DNA from: Thiohalophilus sp046483665
GTDB taxonomy: Bacteria > Pseudomonadota > Gammaproteobacteria > UBA6429 > Thiohalophilaceae
NCBI RefSeq assembly: GCF_046483665.1
Contig: NZ_JAWOCR010000039.1
Coordinates: 1 to 64,000, forward strand
Direction of reading: 5' to 3'
DNA length: 64,000 nt
Shown: positions 34,125 through 42,515 of the stretch, one piece after another
Layout: every line of letters starts with the position of its first letter
Position numbering within the stretch: position 1 is the first letter of the stretch
Made by a program: the position numbers and the translations under genes
Notes under the pieces: generated by a model
Seen by the model: only the letters and a program-made list of their open reading frames with translations
Database searches by the model: none
What the model was told of the DNA's origin: nothing

Positions 34125-35501
34125 TTATTCACTACTATTTCTGTTGCCGACAGTGACGATGAGCAATTTGTCGGGATGGATGCGACGCTGGAAAGCATCG
34201 CGAATATCGGCGGCAGTAATTGCCTCGACCTTGTCGTTGAAGGTATCGAGATAATCATGAGCCAGTCCATAAAACTCAATCATCGAGATATACTGGACAA
34301 TGTCCTTGTTACTGTCGATGCGCAACGGAAAACCGCCGGTGATGTTCTTCTTGGCGTGCTGTAACTCTTCTGCGGTCGGGCCCTCGTCGACGAAGCGGGT
34401 CAGCACCTCCTGCAACAGGCTCAGCGCCTGTTCGGCCTGATCATTGCTGGTCTGCAATCCCATGATAAACGCGCCGTTGACCTGTTGCGGAACGAAGTAG
34501 CTGTAACTGCTGTAGGCCAGTCCCCGCTCTTCACGAATGGTTTCCATAATTCTGGAACCAAACCCGCTGCCTCCCAGGATGTGATTGCCGACATACAAAC
34601 TGAAATAGTCACGATCGCCACGCCGCATGCCGGGCTGTCCTACCAGCAAGTGGGTTTGAGCCGACGGATGAGAATGGTCCACCCGGTTCGCCTCATCCAA
34701 CGGTTCCACTTCCGGCAGGGCGGGCGCCGATTCACCGGGCTTCAGTTTTGTTGTGACCTGTTCGGCCAGGGTTTCGGCCTGCTGACGGTCCAGCTGCCCG
34801 ACAATGGCGACCACAGCGTTGTTTGCCACCAGGTAACGCTGATGAAATGCTTTCAGATCGGCCAGTTCCATGGCTTTTATGCTCTCTTCCTTACCCAGGA
34901 CCGGCGTAGCATAGGGGTGCTGACCAAACAAATGGCGATAAAACAGATCCTCGGCCAGATCCCCGGGCGACTGTTTCTTATTCTGCAAACCAACCAGCGT
35001 GTTACGCCGCACACGGTTGAAAGCCTCATGCGGAAAAGTCGGTTCGGCCAGAATCGTGGCAAAGGTTTGCACGGCCTGTTCCAGAAGTGCCTCTGTGGTC
35101 AGGCCGCGCAGGCTGAAAGCGGCCATATCCCGTTTGACCGACACACCGTAATTGGCGCCGATATTATCGAACCGCCCGGCCAGTTGATCCGAATCCCACT
35201 GCCCGGCGCCTTCATTGAGCATACCGGCGGTAACCTTGGCCAGGCCAGGCAATTCACCATCGCGAGCGCTACCGGCATCGAACACCACGCGGACATCGAC
35301 CATGGGCAGTTCCGACGCCGGCACGAACACCACCCGGGCACCGTTGTCCGTTGTCCAGCTCTGGACCTCAAAACGGCTATCTGCGCTGACGGGAAGCGTA
35401 TCGCTGCCATGCTCGAACCGGGCCAGTGTAAAGGTCAATGCCAGAATAGCGATAACGGCCAGGGCAATTTTCCAGTTCATTCGCTTCATCATGTTTATCA
35501 T
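34125..35501 (-). CDS. M16 family peptidase-like protein, non-catalytic partner
   Basis: A 458 residue M16-like protein with an N-terminal membrane anchor (NWKIALAVIAILALTFTLA), so probably periplasmic. It lacks the zinc HxxEH motif: the matching place reads GLAKVTAGMLNEGAG. It keeps the substrate-binding Arg/Tyr region SRIMETIREERGLAYSSYSY. Known heterodimeric M16 enzymes pair such a subunit with an active one, and the gene directly upstream encodes the active one. I use the ATG at 35501; an in-frame TTG at 35519 overlaps the upstream stop, so the exact start is open. Confidence 0.88.
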   Translation of the reverse strand: MINMMKRMNWKIALAVIAILALTFTLARFEHGSDTLPVSADSRFEVQSWTTDNGARVVFVPASELPMVDVRVVFDAGSARDGELPGLAKVTAGMLNEGAGQWDSDQLAGRFDNIGANYGVSVKRDMAAFSLRGLTTEALLEQAVQTFATILAEPTFPHEAFNRVRRNTLVGLQNKKQSPGDLAEDLFYRHLFGQHPYATPVLGKEESIKAMELADLKAFHQRYLVANNAVVAIVGQLDRQQAETLAEQVTTKLKPGESAPALPEVEPLDEANRVDHSHPSAQTHLLVGQPGMRRGDRDYFSLYVGNHILGGSGFGSRIMETIREERGLAYSSYSYFVPQQVNGAFIMGLQTSNDQAEQALSLLQEVLTRFVDEGPTAEELQHAKKNITGGFPLRIDSNKDIVQYISMIEFYGLAHDYLDTFNDKVEAITAADIRDAFQRRIHPDKLLIVTVGNRNSSE

Positions 35502-35515
35502 CAGGTTGGCGGTTC

Positions 35516-36874
35516 TCAATGTCGGGAGGTGGCTGTCGTTGCTTCAGGCAATTGCTGGCCGTTAAGCGGTAATGGTTCGAGAATGGTCACGCTGCGATTA
35601 TTTTTGTGCAGATACTTGCGTGCCACCTGTTGAATCTGTTGCGGTGTGACCGCGTTAATTTTCTCGCGATACACATCCATAGTCTGCCAGCCGAGTCCCA
35701 CGGTTTCCAGAATGCCTATCTGCATGGCCTGGTAGAACATGGAATCCTTTTCATAAACATCGCTGGCAACCACCTGGGCCTTGATCCGTTCCAGCTCCGA
35801 CTCCCCGACCGGTTCGTTTTTTAACGCTTCGATCTCGTCAAGCAACGCCTGCTCCAGTTCCGCAATATCATGCCCTCGTGCCGGTGTCCCGCTGAACATG
35901 AACAGGTTATCCTGCCGGGAATAGAGATCATAACCGGCGTCGGCACCGGCGGCGATCTGCTGACCGCGTACCAGTCGCGACGGCAGGCGCGCGCTGCGCC
36001 CACTGCTTAAAATGCCGGCCATCACTTCCAGTGCGTAAGACTCCCACTCCTGTTCAACGGTTTTAAGTACCGGCACATGATAGCCAAACAACAAATAGGG
36101 CAATTGGGCCGGCGCCTGTACGACGACTCGCCGCTCCCCCTTTTGTGGCGGTTCAAGCCGTGGCTTGATCGTCGGCACATCGACCTGCGGAAGGCGGCCG
36201 AAATGTTGTCTGGCCAGGCGATAAACCGCATCTGGCTCGACATCGCCGACGACAACCAGGGTCGCGTTGTTCGGGGCATACCACTGCTGATACCACTGTT
36301 GCAGGTCCTCAACGGTCAGGTTCTCCAAATCGTTCATCCAGCCGATGGTTGGATGCCGATACGGGCTGACCATAAAGGCAGTGGCATTAAATTTTTCATA
36401 GGCCAGGGCGCGCGGGTTATCTTCGGTGCGCAATTGGCGTTCTTCCACGACCACCTGACGTTCCTTGGCGAACTCATCCTTCGGCAGGGTCAGGTTACGC
36501 ATGCGATCGGCCTCCAGTTCAAAACTGATCGCCAGGCGGCTTTTTTCCAGTTGCTGAAAATAGGCGGTGAAGTCCTTGCTGGTAAAGGCGTTCTCCCGCC
36601 CGCCATTTTCAGCGATGATCCGCGAGAACTCCCCGGGCCCGAGTTTTTCAGTGCCCTTGAACATCATATGTTCCAGCACATGGGAACTGCCGGTGATGCC
36701 GTTGTGTTCGTAACTGGCACCAATCTTGTACCAGATTTGGGATACCACCACCGGTGCGCGATGATCCTCTCGCACCAGCAGCTTCATGCCGTTATCCAGA
36801 TTGTATTCATGGACCTGGCCCAGTACCGGTAAACAAAACAGTCCCAGCCCGAGCAGAATCAGTATACGTCGCAT
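35516..36874 (-). CDS. M16 family zinc protease, catalytic partner
   Basis: A 452 residue periplasmic zinc protease with a signal peptide ending near LPVLGQ. The inverted zinc motif HVLEHMMF is near residue 65, and the third ligand Glu lies in the SFELEADRM helix region downstream. It pairs with the catalytically empty gene that follows, as in the paired M16 genes found beside ftsY and rsmD in many gammaproteobacteria. Substrate unknown; likely peptides or misfolded envelope proteins. Confidence 0.92.
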   Translation of the reverse strand: MRRILILLGLGLFCLPVLGQVHEYNLDNGMKLLVREDHRAPVVVSQIWYKIGASYEHNGITGSSHVLEHMMFKGTEKLGPGEFSRIIAENGGRENAFTSKDFTAYFQQLEKSRLAISFELEADRMRNLTLPKDEFAKERQVVVEERQLRTEDNPRALAYEKFNATAFMVSPYRHPTIGWMNDLENLTVEDLQQWYQQWYAPNNATLVVVGDVEPDAVYRLARQHFGRLPQVDVPTIKPRLEPPQKGERRVVVQAPAQLPYLLFGYHVPVLKTVEQEWESYALEVMAGILSSGRSARLPSRLVRGQQIAAGADAGYDLYSRQDNLFMFSGTPARGHDIAELEQALLDEIEALKNEPVGESELERIKAQVVASDVYEKDSMFYQAMQIGILETVGLGWQTMDVYREKINAVTPQQIQQVARKYLHKNNRSVTILEPLPLNGQQLPEATTATSRH

Positions 36875-36907
36875 TGATTTATTTGGCCTGTATGAGGGGT
36901 TAGTGGC

Positions 36908-36936
36908 TTACTCAAAACATCAAGCAATGGTAGGAT
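36908..36936 (+). promoter_or_regulatory. Possible sigma70 promoter of ftsY
   Basis: TTACTC and TAGGAT with a 17 base spacer, 73 bases before ftsY, in the divergent spacer with the M16 genes. Confidence 0.4.
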
Positions 36937-37008
36937 AGTGCGCCTGAAAGGCGGGAACAACCGGTTCCTCCACATTCCTCGATCACAATCACTACGACCC
37001 TGAAATTG

Positions 37009-38004
37009 ATGTTTGGTTTCCGTAAATCTGATTCTGAGAACAGCGACGCAAAAGCCGGCACGCCGGGGTTGTTCGCCCGTCTGAAACAGGGCCTGTCGCG
37101 CACCCGTTCCGGTCTCACCGAGAGCCTGGCCCGCCTGGCCCGCGGCAAAAAGCAGATCGACGATGAATTGCTCGAAGAGATCGAGACCCTGCTGTTGAGC
37201 GCCGACGTCGGCGTGGAAGCCACCCGGCGGATCATCGATGAACTCACTGCCCGGGTGTCGCGCCAGGAACTGCAGGACAGCGACGCCCTGCTGGAAGCCC
37301 TGCGACAAAACATGCAACAGATTCTGACCCCCTGCGAGGCGCCATTGGCCATTGATACCGCCTGCCAGCCATTTGTCATCCTGATGGTCGGCATCAATGG
37401 TGCAGGCAAGACTACCACGATCGGCAAACTGGCACGACAACTCCAGCAACAGGGCCATTCTGTCATGCTGGCCGCCGGCGATACCTTCCGCGCCGCTGCC
37501 ACCGAACAGTTACAAACCTGGGGAGAACGTAACGCGGTCCCTGTCATCGCCCAGCAACACGGTGCCGACAGTGCCTCGGTCATTTATGACGCCATGGCTG
37601 CGGCCCGCTCGCGGGGTATCGATGTGCTGATTGCCGACACCGCCGGACGCCTGCACACCCAGTCCAATCTGATGGACGAGCTGAAGAAGGTCCAACGGGT
37701 GATGACCAAGCTGGACCCGGCCGCTCCGCATGAAGTGATGCTGGTGGTGGATGCCGGCACCGGTCAGAACGCCCTGGTCCAGGCCGAGCAGTTTCATAAT
37801 GCCGTCGGTCTGACCGGGATCACCCTGACCAAACTCGACGGCACCGCCAGAGGCGGGGTAATCTTTGCCATTGCCCAGAAGCTGGGTATACCCATTCGCT
37901 TCGTCGGTGTCGGCGAGAGCATCGAGGACCTGCGCCCGTTCCACGCCGGCGAATTCGTTCAGGCCCTGCTGGGCAGCGACGCCGGCGAGGCGCAAGAGCA
38001 ATAA
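37009..38004 (+). CDS. ftsY: Signal recognition particle receptor FtsY
   Basis: GTPase that docks SRP-ribosome complexes at the inner membrane. The 331 residues have a short acidic N-domain rather than the long acidic A-domain of E. coli. The NG domain shows GINGAGKTTTIGKLA, DTFRAAATEQL, LIADTAGRLHTQ, TKLDGTARGG and GVGESIEDLRPF. The ATG at 37009 directly follows an in-frame TTG. No good ribosome site is visible. It starts the ftsY-ftsE-ftsX group, the classic order, followed here by a diguanylate cyclase and rpoH. Confidence 0.96.
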   Translation: MFGFRKSDSENSDAKAGTPGLFARLKQGLSRTRSGLTESLARLARGKKQIDDELLEEIETLLLSADVGVEATRRIIDELTARVSRQELQDSDALLEALRQNMQQILTPCEAPLAIDTACQPFVILMVGINGAGKTTTIGKLARQLQQQGHSVMLAAGDTFRAAATEQLQTWGERNAVPVIAQQHGADSASVIYDAMAAARSRGIDVLIADTAGRLHTQSNLMDELKKVQRVMTKLDPAAPHEVMLVVDAGTGQNALVQAEQFHNAVGLTGITLTKLDGTARGGVIFAIAQKLGIPIRFVGVGESIEDLRPFHAGEFVQALLGSDAGEAQEQ

Positions 38005-38176
38005 TAAATAAAGCGGCAACCAATAAATGCGTGACCGCGTCAGGCAAACAGACTCAACCAAAGCGTTACGCTTTACAGTAGGCAGGTAAAAGGGGAACCC
38101 GGGGTGAATCTAAATCAACCATCGAAGACACTGAAGCCACTGAAACCGGCTTTGGCCAGGCAGCGTGCGAGTTTTC

Positions 38177-38204
38177 CTCGTCCCTCGTCCCTCGTCCCTC
38201 GTCC
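38177..38204. repeat. Four perfect 7 bp CTCGTCC repeats before ftsE
   Basis: CTCGTCC is repeated four times without a mismatch and ends 12 bases before the ftsE ATG. The sequence between, CTTTTATTGCTG, has no Shine-Dalgarno match. Related imperfect units lie at 7421-7448. Confidence 0.95.
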
Positions 38205-38216
38205 CTTTTATTGCTG

Positions 38217-38888
38217 ATGATTCGCTTTACCTCGGCCAGCAAGCGCTACTCTGGCGGCTATGAAGCACTGACCAACGTCAGTTTCCACATGCCGGCCGGG
38301 CAGATGGCGTTTTTAACCGGCCACTCGGGTGCCGGCAAGAGCACCCTGCTCAAGCTCATTGCCCTGCTGGAGCGGCCCAGCCGCGGCCAGGTGCTGATCA
38401 ACAACCAGAACCTGGCGCGCATCGGTCGCCGTCGCATCCCCTATTTCCGGCGCAACATTGGCATTATCTTCCAGGACCACCAGTTATTATTCGATCGCAC
38501 TGTGTTCGACAATGTGGCCCTGCCGCTCATCATCGCCGGTCAACCGCAGCGCGAGACCGGCCGGCGGGTGCGCGCCGCGCTGGACAAGGTCGGTCTGCTC
38601 GGCAAGGAAAAGGCCTACCCGATTACGCTCTCCGGCGGCGAGCAACAGCGGGTCGGCATCGCCCGGGCAGTCGTCAACAAGCCGCCTTTGCTGCTGGCTG
38701 ACGAGCCGACAGGCAACCTGGACCCGGCCCTGTCCAGGGAAATCATGAGCATTTTCGAAGATTTCAGTCAGGTAGGAGTGACCGTGCTGGTGGCCAGTCA
38801 CGACCTGGCCCTGATCTCAAGCCTGCCCTATCGTCGCCTGACCCTGGAGCAGGGCCGGTTGAGCACCGACAGTGACCCGAGCGAGTAA
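38217..38888 (+). CDS. ftsE: Cell division ATP-binding protein FtsE
   Basis: ABC ATPase of 223 residues that works with FtsX at the division septum to control peptidoglycan hydrolases. The ATG at 38217 opens MIRFTSASKRYSGGYEALTNV, the usual FtsE start; TTG and CTG codons just upstream are less likely. Walker A GHSGAGKSTLLKLI, signature LSGGEQQRVGIARA and Walker B LLADEPTGNLDP are present. The stop is four bases before the ftsX ATG. It lacks a recognisable ribosome site because CTCGTCC repeats fill that position. Confidence 0.95.
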   Translation: MIRFTSASKRYSGGYEALTNVSFHMPAGQMAFLTGHSGAGKSTLLKLIALLERPSRGQVLINNQNLARIGRRRIPYFRRNIGIIFQDHQLLFDRTVFDNVALPLIIAGQPQRETGRRVRAALDKVGLLGKEKAYPITLSGGEQQRVGIARAVVNKPPLLLADEPTGNLDPALSREIMSIFEDFSQVGVTVLVASHDLALISSLPYRRLTLEQGRLSTDSDPSE

Positions 38889-38892
38889 GCCA

Positions 38893-39882
38893 ATGCGCCG
38901 CGACCGCCCTGTCCCGTCCCCAAAACCCCGGCGCACGGAATCGCGCCGTAGCGGCCGGCCGGGCCGGCTGCGCATTCACCTGCTGCGGCATGCCCAGGTA
39001 TTTTTCTACACCCTTGGCCAGCTCAGTCGCCGACCGGCCTCGATGCTGATGACCGCCGCCGTCATCGGCATTGCTCTGGCCCTGCCCGCCGGCCTGCATG
39101 TGGTCCTCAAAAGCGCCCAGCAACTCAGTGGCGGCTGGGACGAGGCGAGTCAGATTTCCCTGTTCCTGCAGCGCGGCACTCCCGATAACGAGGCGCGCCG
39201 CCTGGTCCGCCAGCTCGAGGAACACCCCCGGATTCGCCAGGTCAGTTACATATCACCCAAACAGGCACTGGCTGAATTTCAGCGTCTGTCGGGCTTCGGC
39301 GAGGCACTGGACGCACTGCAGGAGAACCCCCTGCCGGCAGTACTGGTGGTCTTGCCGGTAGTCGAGCGAAGCGACCCATCAGCCACCGAAGCGCTGCTGG
39401 GCGAGCTGCGCGAGAACCCGCGCGTGGATCTGGCCCGGCTCGATGTGCAATGGGTCAAGCGGCTCTACGCCATCATGGATATCCTGCGCCAGGGGGTCTA
39501 TGTACTGGCCAGCCTGCTGGCCCTGGCGGTGTTGCTGGTGGTCGGCAACACCATTCGCCTGGCCATTCAGAATCGCCGGGACGAGATCGTGATCATCAAG
39601 CTGATCGGCGGCACCGACGCCTTCATTCGTCGCCCGTTTCTGTATACCGGCTTCTGGTACGGCCTGTTCGGTGCCCTGATCGCCTGGCTGCTAATCACAA
39701 TTTCCCTGTGGATTCTCAGCGGACCGGTGGAAAAACTGGCCGGTCTGTATCAAAACAGCTTCAGCCTGACCGGGTTAAATATCCAGACCACCGTCATATT
39801 ACTCATCTCGGGCATTGCACTGGGACTGGTGGGTTCATGGATCGCCGTAGGCCGCCATTTACGCGACATCGAACCGGGCTGA
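38893..39882 (+). CDS. ftsX: Cell division protein FtsX
   Basis: Permease-like partner of FtsE, 329 residues from the ATG at 38893. An in-frame GTG at 38872 inside ftsE is an alternative. A basic cytoplasmic tail is followed by a first membrane segment (MLMTAAVIGIALALPAGLHV), a periplasmic domain (QISLFLQRGTPDNEARRLVR), and three more membrane segments ending GIALGLVGSWIAVGRHLRDIEPG. It transmits ATP hydrolysis by FtsE to periplasmic activators such as EnvC-like proteins. Confidence 0.94.
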   Translation: MRRDRPVPSPKPRRTESRRSGRPGRLRIHLLRHAQVFFYTLGQLSRRPASMLMTAAVIGIALALPAGLHVVLKSAQQLSGGWDEASQISLFLQRGTPDNEARRLVRQLEEHPRIRQVSYISPKQALAEFQRLSGFGEALDALQENPLPAVLVVLPVVERSDPSATEALLGELRENPRVDLARLDVQWVKRLYAIMDILRQGVYVLASLLALAVLLVVGNTIRLAIQNRRDEIVIIKLIGGTDAFIRRPFLYTGFWYGLFGALIAWLLITISLWILSGPVEKLAGLYQNSFSLTGLNIQTTVILLISGIALGLVGSWIAVGRHLRDIEPG

Positions 39883-39973
39883 CGCCGGAAAATAACCTGA
39901 AAATTCGTTACAGATTGCCCTGTTACAGTCGATACCTTGTAGGTTGCAGTAAACAGATTGTCAAAACTCAAAA

Positions 39974-41317
39974 ATGTCAGATATACATACCCGGATCATG
40001 GTGGTCGATGGCTCATCCGTTTCACGGGCGATTCTCGCTCGCATCCTGCGCGAGGAGCTGGACAACGTCGAAGTAATGACCTGCGAATCGGGAACCGAGG
40101 CACAGGCGCTGCTCGGGCAACAGCATTTTGATCTGATCACCACCGCCATGCTGCTCTCGGACATGGACGGCCTGGCCCTGAGCCGTGCGGTCCGGGATAC
40201 CAGGCAGCATCATTACACTCCGGTTATCGTGGTTTCCGGCGATGCCCACGAGCGTTTGCTGCGCGAGGGTTTCGAAGCCGGCATCACCGATTATTTTGAC
40301 AAATCCAACGGCTACAGGGCCTTTGGCGACTTCATTAAATCATTTATCCAGCGCAATACCGGACTGGTCGGTCATATCCTGTACGTGGAAGACAGCCGGA
40401 CCGCCGCTGCGGTAACCAGGAAAATCCTGGAAAAGCATGGCCTCAAGGTCACCCTGACTGACAACGCCGAACAGGCTATCGTGCTGCTGGACAACCCCAA
40501 TCCCGACACCGGGTTCGACATGGTCATCACCGATTTCTTCCTCGAAGGGGCATTGACCGGCGGGGATCTGCTGCACGCGATTCGCGCCCGACTGCACCTT
40601 TCACAGCAGGAGCTGCCGGTGCTGGTACTGACCGGCTCCGACGACAAACAGAAGCAGGTCGAAGTGTTCCACGCCGGGGGCAACGATTTTGTCGGCAAGC
40701 CCCTGATCGAAGAGGTGCTGATGGCCCGGGTTCGCTCATTGCTGCTGATCAAACACCAGTATGACGCCCTCAAGCAACAGACCGAGGCGATGCGCTGGAT
40801 CGCCGCCACCGACAGCCTGACCGGCGTGCGCAGCAAGCGCTATCTGCTAGATAAGGGCGAAAGCTACATACAGGACCCCGCACACCAGCCGGTCTGGGCC
40901 GTGCTGATTGACATCGACCACTTCAAACAGATCAACGACACCCGGGGCCACATCACCGGCGACCATGTCCTGGCCGAGCTGGGCGAAACACTCAACCAGT
41001 GGTTCCCGAACGATATGGCGGTGCGTTTCGGCGGGGAAGAATTCTGCGTGCTGGTCAAAGGAGCCCGGGCTGACGCCATGCTCGAGCAGGCGGAAACGCT
41101 ACGCCAGCATATCCAGCAGCTGCGTCCGGCCGGGGTCGATATCACTATCAGCCTGGGGCTCGCCAGCACCGAAGACCACCCCGAACTGCCCCTGAGCGAG
41201 TTTCTGAACAAGGCCGACCAGGCCCTCTACCACTCCAAGCAGCAGGGCCGAAACCGCGCCAGCCTGTTCGCCAGCGAAGGGATACAGGCTTCTCCGTGGA
41301 ACTATTCGAGCCAATAG
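39974..41317 (+). CDS. Diguanylate cyclase with two receiver domains
   Basis: Response regulator of 447 residues: receiver 1 (about 6-125), receiver 2 (about 133-255) and a GGDEF domain with GGEEF at 353-357, expected to make cyclic di-GMP. Receiver 1 looks degenerate: VDGSS replaces the usual acidic pair and Ala58 (ITTAMLL) stands where the phospho-acceptor Asp should be. Receiver 2 keeps its acidic residues (ILYVEDS, VITDFFLEG). The RxxD inhibitory site before GGEEF is not present (FPND instead). No histidine kinase gene is adjacent. The layout resembles PleD, with which it may share receiver-driven dimerisation. Confidence 0.92.
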   Translation: MSDIHTRIMVVDGSSVSRAILARILREELDNVEVMTCESGTEAQALLGQQHFDLITTAMLLSDMDGLALSRAVRDTRQHHYTPVIVVSGDAHERLLREGFEAGITDYFDKSNGYRAFGDFIKSFIQRNTGLVGHILYVEDSRTAAAVTRKILEKHGLKVTLTDNAEQAIVLLDNPNPDTGFDMVITDFFLEGALTGGDLLHAIRARLHLSQQELPVLVLTGSDDKQKQVEVFHAGGNDFVGKPLIEEVLMARVRSLLLIKHQYDALKQQTEAMRWIAATDSLTGVRSKRYLLDKGESYIQDPAHQPVWAVLIDIDHFKQINDTRGHITGDHVLAELGETLNQWFPNDMAVRFGGEEFCVLVKGARADAMLEQAETLRQHIQQLRPAGVDITISLGLASTEDHPELPLSEFLNKADQALYHSKQQGRNRASLFASEGIQASPWNYSSQ

Positions 41318-41331
41318 TGTTCCACGAGACT

Positions 41332-41360
41332 TTGAAATCTTCGCGGTCCTCGTCTATATA
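41332..41360 (+). promoter_or_regulatory. Sigma70-like promoter of rpoH
   Basis: TTGAAA and TATATA with a 17 base spacer, 85-113 bases before the rpoH ATG and just upstream of the CIRCE-like operator. Confidence 0.6.
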
Positions 41361-41382
41361 TTAGAGGGAACTAATAAGGTAT

Positions 41383-41409
41383 TTGGCACTCTCAATATAC
41401 GAGTGCTAA
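41383..41409 (+). promoter_or_regulatory. CIRCE-like HrcA operator before rpoH
   Basis: TTGGCACTC-N9-GAGTGCTAA matches the CIRCE consensus TTAGCACTC-N9-GAGTGCTAA with a single mismatch and exact 9-9-9 geometry. It lies 22 bases after a TATATA -10 and 35 bases before the rpoH start, a position where HrcA binding would block transcription. Confidence 0.88.
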
Positions 41410-41444
41410 TATTGGTCTATATGATGAAAGAGGAAACACAGACA

Positions 41445-42296
41445 ATGAGTAAGGGTCTAGAACTGCAACTGGCCGTCCCGACCGGTAACCTGGAATCCTA
41501 TATCCAGGCAACGCGCAGTATTCCAATGCTTTCGGCGGAGGAAGAGACCTCACTGGCGCGCCGCTGGCAGGAACAGCAGGATATGAACGCCGCGCAACAG
41601 CTGGTGCTCTCACATCTGCGCTTTGTGGTGCACATTGCCCGTAGCTACAGCGGCTACGGCCTGCCCCAGGCCGATTTGATCCAGGAAGGCAATATCGGCC
41701 TGATGAAAGCAGTCAAACGCTTCGACCCCAATGTGGGGGTGCGCCTGGTTTCCTTCGCGGTCTACTGGATCCGCGCCGAGATTCACGAATACATCCTGCG
41801 CAACTGGCGTATCGTCAAGGTGGCCACCACCAAGGCACAGCGCAAACTGTTCTTCAACCTGCGCAGCGCCAAGCAGCGTCTGGGCTGGTTCAACCATGAC
41901 GAAGTCGAATCGGTCGCCGAGGATCTGGGTGTGACCACCAAGGACGTGCGTGAGATGGAATCGCGCATGAGCGGCCAGGACATCGGCTTCGATCAGCCGG
42001 ACGATGACGACGATGATCGTCCCAACCTGTCGCCAGTCGGCTTTCTGGAAGACATAAGCCATGAGCCGTCGCAGATGGTAGAAGATCAGCAGTGGGAAGA
42101 TCACAGCAAACAGCAGCTGCTGGGTGCCCTGAAAAAGCTGGACGATCGCAGCCGCGACATCATCACCCAGCGCTGGCTGAGCGACAGCAAATCCACGCTG
42201 CACGACCTGGCCGATCAGTACAACATCTCGGCCGAGCGGATTCGCCAGCTGGAAAACAACGCCATGAAAAAACTGCGTGGTGCACTGGCTGCCTGA
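41445..42296 (+). CDS. rpoH: RNA polymerase heat-shock sigma factor (sigma32)
   Basis: Directs RNA polymerase to heat-shock promoters. The ATG at 41445 (283 residues) has AGAGGA ten bases upstream; an ATG at 41421 is in frame but lies close to the operator. Region 2 holds RFVVHIARSYSGYGLPQADLIQEG and region 2.4 VSFAVYWIRAEIHEYILRNWRIVK. The RpoH box QRKLFFNLRS is intact, which separates it from other sigma70 group members. Region 4.2 is TLHDLADQYNISAERIRQLENNAMKKL. Control by HrcA through the upstream CIRCE-like site is likely. A strong terminator follows. Confidence 0.97.
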   Translation: MSKGLELQLAVPTGNLESYIQATRSIPMLSAEEETSLARRWQEQQDMNAAQQLVLSHLRFVVHIARSYSGYGLPQADLIQEGNIGLMKAVKRFDPNVGVRLVSFAVYWIRAEIHEYILRNWRIVKVATTKAQRKLFFNLRSAKQRLGWFNHDEVESVAEDLGVTTKDVREMESRMSGQDIGFDQPDDDDDDRPNLSPVGFLEDISHEPSQMVEDQQWEDHSKQQLLGALKKLDDRSRDIITQRWLSDSKSTLHDLADQYNISAERIRQLENNAMKKLRGALAA

Positions 42297-42343
42297 CTTC
42301 AAAGGGGCTAGTCTCTAGCTTCCAGGTCCTGGTTGGCAGAGTC

Positions 42344-42384
42344 AAAATCCCCGGCCCGTGTAAACGGGACCGGGGTTTTCTTTT
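42344..42384 (+). terminator. Intrinsic terminator after rpoH
   Basis: CCCCGG-CCCG pairs with CGGG-A-CCGGGG around TGTAAA and is followed by TTTTCTTTT. Confidence 0.9.
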
Positions 42385-42515
42385 ATGTCGTCGACAACAT
42401 TACAAGATCTGTCAAGATAGGTGCGTACTACGCACCGGCAGCTCGCACGAATAGAACGACGGCACTGACATAATAATTCATTTCTCCACGCCTCTACGAC
42501 TCCGCGTCCTCCGCG

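Noticed and set aside
38177..38204. Perfect tandem repeats as a CRISPR array
   Set aside because: Units are only 7 bp with no spacers, and no cas genes are present.
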